From: Simmondsia chinensis
Taxonomy: Eukaryota; Streptophyta; Magnoliopsida; Caryophyllales; Simmondsiaceae
Assembly (NCBI GenBank): GCA_018398585.1
Contig: JAGTTD010000010.1
Location: 20,768,005 to 20,832,004, forward strand
Length of the DNA stretch: 64,000 bases
Reading direction: 5' to 3'
Positions 10,746 through 21,605 of the stretch are shown in pieces. The translations under genes and the position numbers were made by a program. Position 1 is the stretch's first letter. Every line of letters starts with the position of its first letter. The notes under the pieces are model-generated. The model was not told where the DNA came from. It made no database searches and saw nothing but the letters and a program-made list of their open reading frames with translations.

Positions 10746-11760
10746 TTTACAGCATAAAGATATGAAAAACATCATGAAGTTGAGACAGTGGGGGGACATA
10801 GCGATTCTATAAGCCGCGTCGCCTATTCTCTCTAATATTTCATATGGACCGATATATCCAGGGTTTAATTATTGCGCTTTCCAAATCTGATTACTTCTTT
10901 TGTTGAAGAAAACTTCAGAAATACATGGTATCCTTCTTGGAATTCAAGGGCTCTCCGACCTTTATTAGCATAACTCCTTTACCTGTAATGTGTAGCATTT
11001 AATCTTTCATGAATCATTTTCACCTTCTCAATAGTGAGCTATAAGATTTCTAGACAAAGTTCTTCCTTCCCTTGCTCGCTTTCATCAATGTCATTTCAGC
11101 ATAACGGTGATCAACATTTTCTTCCACAGAGAGCTTTGTAAGGCACCATCTTGATACTAGCTTGATGACTATTATTATAAGCAAACTCTACCACCATAAG
11201 ATCATCATTCCATCTTCCTTTATGATTTAAAACACAAGCTTTTAACATATCTTCAAGTACCTAGATCACTCTTTCACTTTGGCCATCGGTTTGGGGATTA
11301 TGAGATGTGATAAAATTCATCTTTGTCTCCAATGCTTTATGTAGTCACCTCCAAAATCTTAAGAGAAATCTAGAGTCATGATCTGACATAATAAAATACG
11401 ACACTCCATGCGACTTCAATATCTCTTTTATATATAATTTGGCAAGCTTTTCTAGGCTGAAAATTATTTTAATTGGAATGAAGTGTGCAAACTTTTGAGT
11501 CTATCAACAATTACTCATGCGGCGTTGTGACCCTTAGAAGAACAAGGTAGTTTGGCAACAAAATCCACGGTGATGTGATCCCATCTTCATTCTAGTATTT
11601 CCAATGGCTGAAGAAGTCCAGTTGGTTTCTGATGTTCAATCTTCACTTGTTGACATATGAGGCATCTAGCAATGAATTGAGCTATATCCTTTTTCATGTT
11701 CCTCCACCAAAAATTTTCATAAGATCTATGTACGTCTTTGTTCCTTCGGGGTGAGTCGAA
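10746..11760 (-). pseudogene. integrase remnant (Tekay-type Ty3/gypsy)
   Basis: Read on the minus strand from about 11760 downwards the order is as follows. A zinc-binding N-terminus comes first, with MYHDLRKNFWWRNMKKDI and CLICQQVK (HHCC cysteines). The HQKPTGLLQPLEI linker comes next. The catalytic core region near 11330-11230 has a NPQTDGQSERVI motif holding the third catalytic residue (E). Last, near 10950-10800, are FGKR and GYIGPYEILERIGDAAYRIA of the C-terminal domain. Several frame changes and stops separate these pieces. Integrase would insert the cDNA copy into the genome; this copy cannot be functional. Confidence 0.7.
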
Positions 11761-12990
11761 TACGGAAACAAATGAGCTTCTTCTAGAATTTCCTTTTTCA
11801 GTAGCTCATTATCTAGGACACAAATCCTATGGTGGAACCATAAAGAATTGTCTTCATGTAGTGCAAATTGTGTAGACTGCTCTTTTTCAATTTTAAGAAC
11901 AATCTTTCACAAATTCTCATCTTCTTTTTGTGCATTTTTGATACGGTCCATCAATGTTAGATGCATGGTCGTAGCCAACAAGATAGCTCTATCTCCTTGT
12001 CATCTTATCTCACTTCCCGCTCTTCTCAAATCATTAATAATATGGGATTGCGTAGTGACCATATAAGTAAGACTTCCAACAAACTTTCATCACAAATATT
12101 GTCCCATTCAAATTTTCTCTCTCTCCTCGTTAGTCTAGTAAGGAGCATGGCTAATTTGGCCAAGTGCTTAACGAATCTTCTATAATAACGTGCTAGACCC
12201 AGGAAACTTCTAACATCAGTTACGATGGTTGGTTGAGGCTAGTTTACAATTGCTTCCAACTTTTGTGGGTCCACTGATATTTCTTCTCTCGATATCCCAT
12301 GTCCTAGGGAAGAAACCTTTGATTACCCAAACTCACACTTTTTCAATTTACCATATAATTGTTTTTCACCAAGTGCCTGTAATACAGCCCTCAAATGGTT
12401 TTGATGCTCCCCCATATTTTTCAAGTACACCAAAATAAAATCGAAAAATATAACCACAATTGATCTAAGAAATGCTTAAATCCCTATTCATTAAATTGAT
12501 AAATATTGCCCGTGCATTCGTCAATCAAATGACATGACAAGAAATTCATAATGTCCGTATCAAGTTCTAAATGCTGTTTTTTGCACATCCTCAGCTCTAA
12601 CCCACAATTGGTGATACCCAGACCTCAAGTCAATTTTAGAAAACACAGATGCCCCTAGTAACTGATCAAACGACTCATCAATCCTAGGCAAAGGGTATTT
12701 ATTCTTAACAGTAACTTTGTTCAACTCTCTACAATCGATACGAAGCCTCATGCTACCATCTTTCTTTTTCATAAATAAAATCGGTGCACGCCAAGGTGAG
12801 GTACTAGGCCTTATTTGTCCCTTATCAAGCAATTCTTGTAGTTGTACTTTTAATTCTTTCAATTCAACCAGTGCCATCTTATATGGTGTTTTAGAGATAG
12901 GTTTGTCTTAGGAATAAGTTTCATAGAAAATTCAACTTCTCGTTCAGGGGGCAATCCAAGAATATCATCCGGAAATTATCTAACCACAGG
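11761..12990 (-). pseudogene. reverse transcriptase / RNase H remnant (Tekay-type)
   Basis: The clearest part is 12560-12877, a 105-codon open stretch with the N-terminal half of the polymerase. It has [19 protein letters not shown], the [20 protein letters not shown] block, NKYPLPRID and [13 protein letters not shown], where the aspartate of FSKIDL is one of the catalytic residues. One family-typical residue differs (IDCREL for IDYREL). Downstream (lower coordinates) the palm with the YxDD motif and the RNase H are fragmented, and I could not place an intact YxDD. It is preceded by protease and followed by integrase, the normal Ty3/gypsy order. Confidence 0.8.
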
Positions 12991-13130
12991 ACATTTTTCT
13001 AGAGATGATTCACCACGATTTTCCTTAATTATACTACAAATGTAAACTTCAATCCCTTTTCTTAACATTCTTTTAGCTTGCATAGCCGAAATTGCTCTTA
13101 ATGGTGCAGTTAAAGCATCGCAATGAAACA

Positions 13131-13526
13131 TTACTTCCTACCGTCTAAGCTTTTTAATTTAATACACTTGGTATAACACTCAATTTCCGCTCTGTGTTCA
13201 GTTAACCAATCAATCCCTAATATTACGTCTAAATCCTTCAAATCTAATTGTATCAGGTTTGCCCCAAAACTTTTATTTTCTAACTTTACCTCACAGCATA
13301 TATATATTTGATTAACGCTGGTGGAAGCCCCAACAAGTAGGGAAATGATTAAGTTAATTGTAAGTCTAGAGGAACCACATGTTAATTTTGCAGCAAAGTT
13401 AGTGGATATGATGGAATGAGTAGCACCGGAATCAAAAAGAACATAAGCATACAAAGAATCTACAAGTATAGTACATGTCACCACTTCGCCTCCTTTCTCG
13501 GCATCTTCCTTTGTCAAGGAAAACAC
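13131..13526 (-). pseudogene. retroviral-type aspartic protease (Tekay-type)
   Basis: A 131-codon open stretch shows LVDSLYAYVLFDSGATHSII with the catalytic DSG triad, and further on DLKDLDVILGIDWLTEH, the second conserved block of plant Ty3/gypsy proteases. The enzyme would cut the polyprotein. It lies directly after the gag zinc knuckles and before reverse transcriptase. The stretch between the protease and the RT-containing frame (12878-13130) has stops. The start given is only the first methionine in an open stretch; the natural product would be part of a gag-pol polyprotein. Confidence 0.85.
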
Positions 13527-13559
13527 CCGCCTTGCAATCCTAGGTTGTTACTATTCTTG

Positions 13560-14615
13560 TGCTCCTCCTTTTAGTTCAATACCACCTTTTCCACTCTTAC
13601 TCACCTTACTATAACAAGAAGATGCAATGTGCCCTTGTTTTCCACATTTGTAACAAGGTTTTTTTTTTTTTTTTTCCCCTTTTGAGGACAATTTTCCATA
13701 ATATGCCCTTCTTTCCCACACTTGAAGCAATTCCCATTTACTCTAAAGCAAGGCCTCTCCGAGTAATGTTTTCCACAAAAGGTACAAGCCCCTCCCTTTT
13801 CCGGCCCTTATTGATCTGAAATCGCTTTATGTTACCTGCCATTCCGAAACTCTAATTTAATTGTTTTCTCTTCTTCTTCTCATTCATTAACATTTCCACT
13901 TCTTTTTCTTCCTTTAGGATTCTTTCAATTTTAAAAACTTTTTAGTATAGCTCTTGACAATTATCAAAGGCTTAACTAGATAGTTTCTTCCTAATTGCAA
14001 GTCCGAACCCATCCTCAGATCTATCAATTGTATACTGATCGACTTCCATAAATCGTGTAGCATATCTAGAAATTTCTATGAATTTCTCTTGATATTGCAT
14101 CATGGTCATATTTTCTTGTTTCAAAGAGAAAAATTCTAGCTCTTTTTCTAGTTGTACACTTCTTAGATAATATTTTTCCTTTAAAATAAACTTAAACTCA
14201 TCCTAACTATATGGTTCCTCTTGTTCTCTAGGGCTAACATCCTTCCACTAATATTCAACTTCTTTTGCAAATTTATACGTAGCAAGTTTCACCTTCAAAT
14301 TTTCTGGAACACTAGCTGTCCAAAAAATATTTTTGGTTCTTTCGACCCACTCTTCTACTTTAATTGGGTCAGATGATCCAACAAACTCAAGAGGATCAAA
14401 CTTCAAAAATTTATGCAATGCCGCCATATCCCTCCCTTCCTCATCGTCATGTGCCCTACCCCTTCTGCTTTTTTTCTAAGTAATCCAGTGACAACCGCAC
14501 TCACCCCATGAATTTCAGCTTGAAGGGAAACCATTGTTGGCTCCCTTGCACCGCCAAAGTCGACATCGTGCATTTGGTCCCTATTGGTCCCTCGCTGTGT
14601 CATTTTCCTATACAT
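13560..14615 (-). pseudogene. gag remnant with two CCHC zinc knuckles (Tekay-type)
   Basis: Minus strand. The N-terminal part is open at 14403-14615. The capsid-like core from about 14430 to 13970 reads LHKFLKFDPLEFVGSSDPIK, then WVERTKNIFW, and later EKELEFFSLKQENMTMMQYQ and EKFIEISRYATRF, the retrotransposon gag pattern, with two internal stops. Two canonical CX2CX4HX4C knuckles follow: CFKCGKEGHIMENC near 13730-13688 and CYKCGKQGHIASSC near 13655-13614. Between them a homopolymer of 17 T (13659-13675; poly-K on the minus strand) probably expanded and may shift the frame. Gag would package the element RNA. Confidence 0.75.
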
Positions 14616-14716
14616 TATTTTTCTATAAAAACAAGTTGAATATAATTTTTTGGTTATAAAGAAAAGTAAATCCCCTCACCCTCTTGACATCCTAAGTCCT
14701 TAATTCCTAACCTAAA

Positions 14717-14728
14717 GCTCTGATACGA
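14717..14728 (-). other. primer-binding site (Tekay-type element)
   Basis: The minus strand reads tcgtatcagagc, the tRNA-iMet site TGGTATCAGAGC with one change, 5 bases inside the 5' LTR boundary at 14734. It fixes the element's orientation. Confidence 0.75.
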
Positions 14729-14733
14729 CTAAA

Positions 14734-16368
14734 TGTGACACCCCAAATCCACTAAAATTGGAGGTTACACTCTAGAACCTACAAGGCTTTTAAATTTAGC
14801 TGAAGTAATTAAATATTTAGTCTTGTTGAAGTATCAAGAAGTTTACATGTATAGTGACATTCATTACAAACTATTACAATCTAAAAAAAAAGAAACTATA
14901 TGTATTCTTATACAAAAGGAAAGGAATCTAAGTCTCCTTTAGTACACAATTCCTAAAATTTATAATAGTTTATCTCGCATCCCATGATCTGTCTTCAAGT
15001 AGTATCTAGAACATTTAAAAAAAAAACACACACAATGAGAGAGCTAAAAGCTTAATAAGCAAATTATCATCAAGCATAAAACCAATTTAACCACGGTATT
15101 ACAAATAAAAACTCATTCTATCTCACAACTCTTATATTAAATATTTAGTATAGTCTCTTAATCAAATGATTTAGAAAGAGGCTAGCCATTTCCTTTGAGT
15201 CAGTTGACTTTCGCACTATATACATGGCCAAATTTGGTTTCGGAATATTTAACACCATTGTGCACCGCAACACCTCACCTAAAAATTAAGTTAGGTAGTT
15301 AACCTCTCCACCAATGTATGCAACATGGATTATCATTCCAAAATAGCTTTTAACACATCATGGTTATTTTTCTTATGCTTCCAAATCAATAGATATAAAG
15401 CTCATCATTTTTCCAACATTGTTTCAAATTTCAAGTAACCAACTTTCAAAACTCACACAATTTTGCCTATGCCAGCATCTTTCAACATAAAACTTTTCAT
15501 TTTATAAATTTAGTGAAAATTCATATAAAATTAGTGTGATGTTACATCAAATAGGTAATTTGTCTATCTAATCTATACAAGCTTAAAACTCATTTTTATT
15601 TAGTATTTAACTCAATTTCTTTCCCCAACAAAGTTGTGCTTTCAAATCCAATGCAAATAAAATTTTTGTACTCTGAACACCTTCATGTATAAATTTAAAG
15701 CATACTTCATCAAGGATTTTCAACAAAAATGACAATTTAATCATATTATGAACAAACTAACTACTTAAGCAGAATTTTAAATAAAACACAATAGATGCAA
15801 AAACAAAGCTTAATTACAAGAGATTGGCGATAATTTACTTACCTTATTCCTATTACTCTTTGTTGGGATGTTTTCACACACAGAAATACTTATGACTTTT
15901 TCTTCTAATTTTCTTATGAATTTTTGTTCCAAGTTGGTCTGAACTACACACACTTGCACTCCTATTTTTACTTGAGAGTTCTTCAAAGTTAAGGAACAAA
16001 TCTAATGGGAGGGGAGAAAGCCTAAGTTGCTAATTTTTGTGCCACCTCATGCTCGGTGGTTGACACCTCCTACCTAGGTGTTGCTACTCCATGCTTTGGG
16101 TGCCATCTCGTGCTTAGTTTACATGCATCAAATGCCACCTCGTGCTGATTCACCTGCTTCGGGTGCTAACTCATGTTTAAAAGTGCCACCTTGTGCTGAT
16201 TCACCTACTTCGGATGCCAGCTCGTGCTGATTCACTGCTTTAGGTGCCACCTCATACTAAAGACTATCACCATATGCTAATTTACCCACTTCGCTGCCAC
16301 CTCATGCTTATTTATCAAGACTAGTATTATTCCTTTACGTTTTATTACCTAATTTCTATGTATTTACA
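14734..16368 (-). repeat. Tekay-type 5' LTR, full length
   Basis: On the plus strand it runs from tgtgacacccc, next to the primer site, to tatgtatttaca (1635 bases). The portion 15240-16368 is matched by the two 3' LTR pieces. It carries the ccacctcgtgct repeat array near its right end, that is near the U3 start in the element's orientation. The gtttt that follows could be one half of a TSD, but the other half is lost. Confidence 0.75.
16040..16315. repeat. degenerate ccacctcgtgct tandem array in the Tekay-type LTR
   Basis: About seven to eight units of roughly 30-40 bases follow the pattern gccacctcgtgctgattcacctgcttcgggt. The units are more diverged from each other than in the 3' LTR array at 10070-10345. 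Confidence 0.7.
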
Positions 16369-16586
16369 GTTTTCATATTAACACAAATTTGAGAAAGAGG
16401 CACTATCATGTAATAGAGAAGCATCCCCCTACAAGTACATTTATCTTTTTTGAAATCCTTATTGGATCTCGGTGGGGCTCTATCATACAATAGAGTATAA
16501 TGAACATTTATTTGGCCTAGGAAGCACTCCATCTTATCAGCCCACATCTTGTAGTTCTTCCCATCCAAGGGCTCAGTTTTAGACAT
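16369..16586 (-). pseudogene. Ty1/copia gag N-terminal fragment
   Basis: The minus frame starts with an ATG at 16586 and reads MSKTEPLDGKNYKMWADKM, then ECFLGQINVHYTLLYDRAPP and CRGMLLYYM. This is the start of a plant copia gag (LdGkNYkrW...CRgyiLn-glsd pattern). It is cut off at 16368 by the Tekay-type LTR, so it belongs to an older copia element into which the Tekay element jumped. It lies on the opposite strand to C2, so it is not the missing 5' end of C2 unless there has been an inversion. Confidence 0.65.
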
Positions 16587-17244
16587 ATTAGAAATAAGAA
16601 AGCCCGCATGAGTTATTTGTGATTACTCATTCTAGTAAACAACTTAGATTGTTGGATAAATAGCTGAATGAGAAATAAAAATATAACTCTATATTAACAT
16701 TAAAGTGATCTCGAGGTTACCAAAGATGACAGAAACAACTCAACAATAAATGATAGAAGGGAAATAATTAACTGAAGAAATTGTCGCATCGTGGAGAATC
16801 CACTGTCCTAAGTCGTTTATGCCACCGCAGAGGTAGAATGTGATGAACGGCACTTCGACCCCAAGGTTAACACAACACCCACCTCAGTAATGTATTCCGA
16901 GGAGATGAGTTGGAGTATGCCTGAACTTGCTTAGTAATGAGAGGAAAGAACTGAGTTTTGAGATGAAGAAGAAAGGCGTGAAGAAGAAGGATCACTTTCT
17001 GTGATTCATTGTGTTTAACAAAACCATAAAGGATGGTATTTATAGAGAAACATCCTTGTAGGTTAAGAAAAAGATCATGGCCAAGAATTCGCTTCAGACA
17101 AGGAAATTGGCATATACGGGAGAGCCTAAAATTCCGAATTTAGTTATGGACAAAAATGGTTTAAGGAAAGAGTGGGAATCGACGCAGTCAAAATGCGTAC
17201 TCAAGCTTGAGCTTATAACAATTGAGTTTAAATCTTGACTTGGA
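16587..17244 (-). other. unassigned DNA upstream of the copia gag fragment, possible promoter
   Basis: No gene is recognised. On the minus strand a TATAAATA box lies at 17037-17044, about 450 bases upstream of the gag start at 16586. This would fit a copia LTR and leader, but I see neither a TGTTG...CAACA boundary nor a primer site, so this is inference. The minus-strand frame at 17094-17336 has no family features. Confidence 0.3.
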
Positions 17245-17339
17245 TCTAACCGAATTCGATAAATGTGAAATACATGTCGAACATAGCCTAAGAAGTCATT
17301 TAACAAATAAGTTGAAAGAACTTCAACATTGCTCAAGTT
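17245..17339 (+). pseudogene. C2 integrase zinc-region fragment
   Basis: The plus strand reads FDKCEIHVEHSLRSH, resembling the C-x2-C part of the copia GAG-pre-integrase zinc finger (kCeiCveaK), with the second cysteine changed to histidine. It stops at the agtac target site of the Athila insertion. Sequence after the right Athila LTR continues the same protein (GDFKSTISRG...). Weak on its own; the continuity across the TSD is what supports it. Confidence 0.45.
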
Positions 17340-17344
17340 AGTAC

Positions 17345-18776
17345 TGATATGTCTAATTTAGTACGTAATTATTCATAACATTTAGGTTCATTTTTAAACC
17401 ATTTCACATCAAACTTTTATCGCTTTTGCTCCTTTTTCGCTCCTATCCTTATTTTCTTGAAAAAAAAATATTCATTTTATGCTAATGCTAGGTTTTATCA
17501 CTAAAATCAATAAGTGAATGCAAGATACATCAAACAATAGCAAAAAATGGGGCAAAACACAACATTTCACACGGATAAGCAAGAACACATCAAGAACATG
17601 TATAATTCATTTCAACAAGCAAAAATGGGTGGCAAAATGCGCAAACCAAAAGCAAGAATGCTTTGCACACTTCAAGAACATGTTCATGGTGTTGTCAAGC
17701 CTTATTTTGGGTGGTGTAAAGCAGGAAAAAAAAACTGAAAAAAAAGAAGCAAAAACAACAATTTGTAAGGGATGGGCGGCAAGGGTGGAAAAGTCAGCAA
17801 ATGAGAGTGAAGCTTGTAACATTTTTTATTTCAAGTATTCCCAACCTCATGTAATAGAAATAGAGAGGTTTGGGAAGTGTTTTTGATCATTCAATCCATC
17901 AAAAACCAAAGAGAAAGTATAGAAAAGAATAGGAAAACTGAGAGAAAGACAAAGGAAGGAAGGAAACTTTGGTTTGGAATTATATATTTTTAAGTTCTTT
18001 CTATCCAATTCTTCTTTAAAGTTCATTAATTTTGTCTTACTTTTGCTTTATATTATGTCTATCATTAACTAATTTTGTCTGTCCAAGGCTACGATGTAGC
18101 TTAAGTTGTAATGTCTCTTTTCTAATTTAACGTATTCAAAGTTTATTTATTGCGCTGTTTGAGTGTTTATCATTGTTCTTCATGTGTTCTGAATACTTGA
18201 TCACCATTTGAAGCCTATAATAATTCATAATGAGTCCAAGAGGAGATTTATGATGATTGCTAAAATCATAAACACCACAAATTGATTGAATGCTAGAGAT
18301 AGATTAATGCGATTTGTGTAGTCTTAAGTGAAAACCATGGATCTTCAAAAATCTTTTCTTATTTAAATTCATGCAAGAGATTGACGATTTAATATGTGAA
18401 AGAGCATGCTAAATGTTGCTCGAAAGAGAATATTTAGTAAATTAGGGTTCTTGACCATCAACATGTGATTACAACTTGAATATCAAGAATAGGAAGGAGT
18501 ATTGATGCAACTAGGTGAAATCGAATGCCTTGGATTTTATTAAATCATTAAGCTCATCTAAAATTAGAAAGCTTTAAAAATTCAATAACCTAATTTAGTT
18601 CTTTCTATTTTGTTTGTTTCATTTCAAAAACTACAATTTTGGTCTTTCAAATAGTGCTAAAACTACCAATTTCGCTACTCACTCAATAATCAATCCTCGT
18701 GAGAACAATACTCTACTCACTGTATATTACTTGATATGGCTTAGTGCACTTGCTAGGCAAATACCAATAGGCATCA
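17345..18776 (+). repeat. Athila-type 5' LTR
   Basis: It starts tgatatgtctaatttag and ends ccaataggcatca. It matches 26320-27770 along its length, including ggcaaaatgcgcaaa-type sequence near 17632 and the ccatggatcttcaaaa run near 18338, with many substitutions and indels. Frames at 17518, 17547 and 17607 lie inside the LTR and recur in decayed form in the other copy; they do not look like protein genes. Confidence 0.9.
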
Positions 18777-18782
18777 AGTTTT

Positions 18783-18800
18783 TGGCGCCGTTCCCGGGGA
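18783..18800 (+). other. Athila primer-binding site
   Basis: The bases tggcgccgttcccgggga lie 6 bases after the LTR end. This is the Athila-type site (usually tggcgccgttgccgggga, matching the 3' end of tRNA-Asp) with one change. Confidence 0.85.
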
Positions 18801-18977
18801 TTGTTCTTATTTGAGCAATATCGATAGAAACTAGTTTTGGTACTAAATTGAAGTTGTTTGTTAAAACTTGTAAATTTTGTTTAATTTTGAAGAAGAAATT
18901 TAGTTTCTTTCATTTATTTCATTCACTTGATTTTATTTGTAAAGTTATTTTTACTTCAAAAATTTATATACCACCCC

Positions 18978-19008
<31 letters not shown>

Positions 19009-19470
19009 AAAGAAATTATGTTTTTGTTATGTTTTGAAATTGTATTATTTTGTTGTTTTTCTTGTGTTTTCACTTTATTTTTTACTTTATTTTACTTATA
19101 ATTTACTTTGAAACAAATTTTGAAAGTTAAAATTGTTATTTTTAGTATTTTCAAAACATTAGTGTTACTAACCCCTCCCCCCCTTAAAAGTTTCGTTTTT
19201 GTTAAGTTTTTATATTAGATTATTGTATTTTTAAGTTGTCTTATTAATCTCTCTTTTAACTTTTTAATTCACCTAGATAAGTTTTTCATTGTTAAGTTTT
19301 TCAAAATATTAGTATTAGCCCCCCTAAAAAAAAGGAATTTGGTTTTTTTTAAAGTCTTATATTATATTGTAGTATTTTGGTTCTAGTCTTGTATTATATT
19401 GTAGTATTTTAGTTCTTTCTCATTATTGTTATCTTTCTTTTGAGGTTTAAGTTTGTGTTTCTTACTTTGT
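18801..19470 (+). other. Athila leader with a C25-A13 tract
   Basis: This is untranslated leader between primer site and gag, T-rich. It contains a run of 25 C (18974-18998) followed directly by 13 A (18999-19011), and a repeated phrase ttatattatattgtagtatttt near 19360-19410. The 87-codon frame at 18848 is a product of these tracts. Nothing else is recognised. Confidence 0.6.
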
Positions 19471-21055
19471 ATGCAAAATCAAAATGAAAGCGAAATAATC
19501 TCATTGGATCCTAAAATCAAAAGAATACTTCGACAAATCAGGAAAACCAAACGAACTAAAATAATGGCTAATGAAAATATTGATAATGAAAGAGCTTTAA
19601 AGGATTATGCTGTCCCAACTGTTGGAGGACGCACTTCTAGCATCCGACGTCCACCCATACAAGCAAATTATTTTGAAATAAAACCCATGATAATGCAAAT
19701 GATTCAACAAACTATTCAGTTTGGCAGTCTACCTAGTGAGGACCCGAACTTGCATATCACTGACTTCTTAGAGATATGCGACACATTCAAGCATAATGGT
19801 GTCAGTGATGATGCCGCTCACTTGAGACTGTTCCTGTTCTCACTAAGAGACAAGGCCAAAGCGTGCTCAATGTCATCGCCACTAGGTACCATCACCACAT
19901 GGGATGATTTGGCATAAAAATTTATTGCTAAATATTTTCCACCAACCAAATCAGCCAAAATGAGGAATGACATTACCTCTTTTACGCAACAAGATTTGGA
20001 ATCGTTTTATGATGCTTGGGAATGCTATAAAAACCTTTTAAGATGGTGTCCACACTATGGTTTGCTAGTTTGGATGCAAGTCCAAACTTTTTACAATGGT
20101 TTGGCACCTAATACCCAAACAATGGTGGACACGGCTGCTGGAGGAGAATTAAACAACAAAACACCTGACGAAGCATACGAAGTGCTAGAGGTAATGGCTA
20201 GTAACAACTATGTAAGAACAGCTGATCGAACAATACAAAGGAAACCTGCAGGTATTCACGAAGTAGAAGCATTAACCACACTATCCGCTCAAATTTCAAT
20301 GATTTAGAAATAGTTGGGTAACATAGGTGTTAATGCCATACAATCTCCTATGCTGGCATGTGAGTTTTGTGCAAAAATCATGTGAGCATAGAATGTCATA
20401 CAGGGTACCCGTTTACCACATCTTCTTCAAATCATGAGCAAGCCAATTTTGTTTTAAAATTTCAAAATCACAACACAATCCCTATTCCAACACTTACAAT
20501 CCCGGGTGGCGAAACCATCCAAATTTTTTATGGAATAACCAAGGAATTCAAAAACAACCCATTCACGCGTAACAAGAAAAGAAAATTGATGTTGAAAATA
20601 TATTCAGTAAGTTTGTGCAAGAAACCAGAAATTTCATACAGCAAACACAAACAAATCTTCGAAATCGAGAAGCTTCTATCCGAAATAAAGAAGGGTCTAT
20701 TAGAAACCTCGAGACCCAAATCGGACAAATTTCAAACCAACTCTTTGAAAGGTCTCAAGGTTTCTTGCCGAGTAACATAGTTACTAACCCACGAGAGCAC
20801 GTCCAAGCAATTGAATTAAGAAGAGAGAAAACTCTAAATGAACCAACTCAGGTAACCAAGACTGCACAAAATGAACAACCCCTAATCGACATGTCCACAT
20901 ATACGAACCAAGAAATTGAAAATGGGGAAGGGACGAAAATCCAAAACAAAGATGAACCAAGAAGGGTTGAACCTCAACCTCACAAACCGAAAGTCCCATT
21001 CCCTCAACGTTTGAAAAAGACAAAAGTGGACAAACAATTTGCTAAAATTTGAAAG
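19471..21055 (+). pseudogene. Athila gag remnant
   Basis: From the ATG at 19471 (MQNQNESEIIS) the frame runs through the Athila gag core RTSSIRRPPIQANYFEIKPM, then EDPNLHITDFLEICDTFKHN and RLFLFSLRDKAKA, up to a TAA at 19915-19917. The same frame resumes after the stop with MRNDITSFTQQDLESFYDAW and PHYGLLVWMQVQTFYNGLAP and ends at 20307. A later segment (20615-21052) is rich in Q, E, N and R (RNREASIRNKEGSIRNLETQ), a coiled-coil-like repeat typical of the gag C-terminus. Gag forms the particle around the RNA. At least two stops and one frame change make it non-functional. Confidence 0.85.
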
Positions 21056-21605
21056 TTTTCAAAAAATTACATATTAATATCTCTTTTGCTAATATGTTAG
21101 AGCAAATGTGCCAAATATGCAAAATTTATGAAGGAAATCTTATCTAACCAAAGGAAGTTGGAAGAATTCAAAACAGTGGCATTAACTGAAGAATACAGTG
21201 CCATACTCCAAAAAGAGTTACCTCCCAAGCTAAAAGATCCAGGGAGTTTCACTAGACATTGCACCATTGGCATCATTAGCTTTAATAAAGTTTTATGTGA
21301 TTTCGGTGCAAGCATTAATTTAGTACATCTCTCTGTGTTCAAGAAGCTTGGCTTAAAAGAGGTGAAGTCCACTACAATATCTCTTCAACTAGCAGACATA
21401 TCGATCTAGTGTCCAAGAGGTGTGGTTGAAGAGGTCTTAGTGAAGGTCAACAAATTCATCTTCCCGACCGATTTCATAGTACTTGACATGGAAAAGGATC
21501 GAGAGATACCTCTTATTCTTGGACAACCCTTCCTTGCTACAAGAAGGGCCCTGATCGATATGCAACAAGAGAAGCTTATTCTAAGGGTGCAAGATGAATA
21601 GGTAA
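21056..21605 (+). pseudogene. Athila protease remnant
   Basis: The 21128-21409 stretch reads ILSNQRKLEEFKTVALTEEY, then LPPKLKDPGSFTRHCTIG and VLCDFGASINLVHLSVFKKL, the Athila protease block. The active-site aspartate is kept, but the family-typical DLGAS reads DFGAS. After a TAG at 21407-21409 the same frame goes on with VLDMEKDREIPLILGQPFLA, the second conserved block, before another TAG near 21599. It sits between gag and reverse transcriptase as expected. Confidence 0.8.

Larger units (their letters stand above)
447..16368 (-). mobile_element. Tekay-type Ty3/gypsy chromovirus, degenerate, split by a copia element
   Basis: Read on the minus strand the order is 5' LTR (14734-16368), primer site (14717-14728), gag, protease, reverse transcriptase, integrase with chromodomain, then a 3' LTR in two pieces (10001-10400 and about 447-1127) separated by an inserted Angela-type element. 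The reverse transcriptase wording ([29 protein letters not shown]), the WWRNMKKDIAQF integrase motif and the C-terminal chromodomain are those of the Tekay (Del) chromovirus clade. Every gene is broken by stops or frameshifts. The 3' LTR lacks about 500 bases at its far end (left) and about 146 bases at the point where the copia element sits, so no TSD can be read. Confidence 0.8.

Noticed and set aside
17518..17886. 122-codon frame as a possible host or element gene
   Set aside because: It lies wholly in the Athila LTR. The other LTR (26488-26825) has only shorter, frame-shifted versions and the protein has no family features.
18848..19111. Proline-run protein of 87 codons
   Set aside because: The PPPPPP and KKKKK stretches are the C25-A13 homopolymers read as codons, in an untranslated leader.
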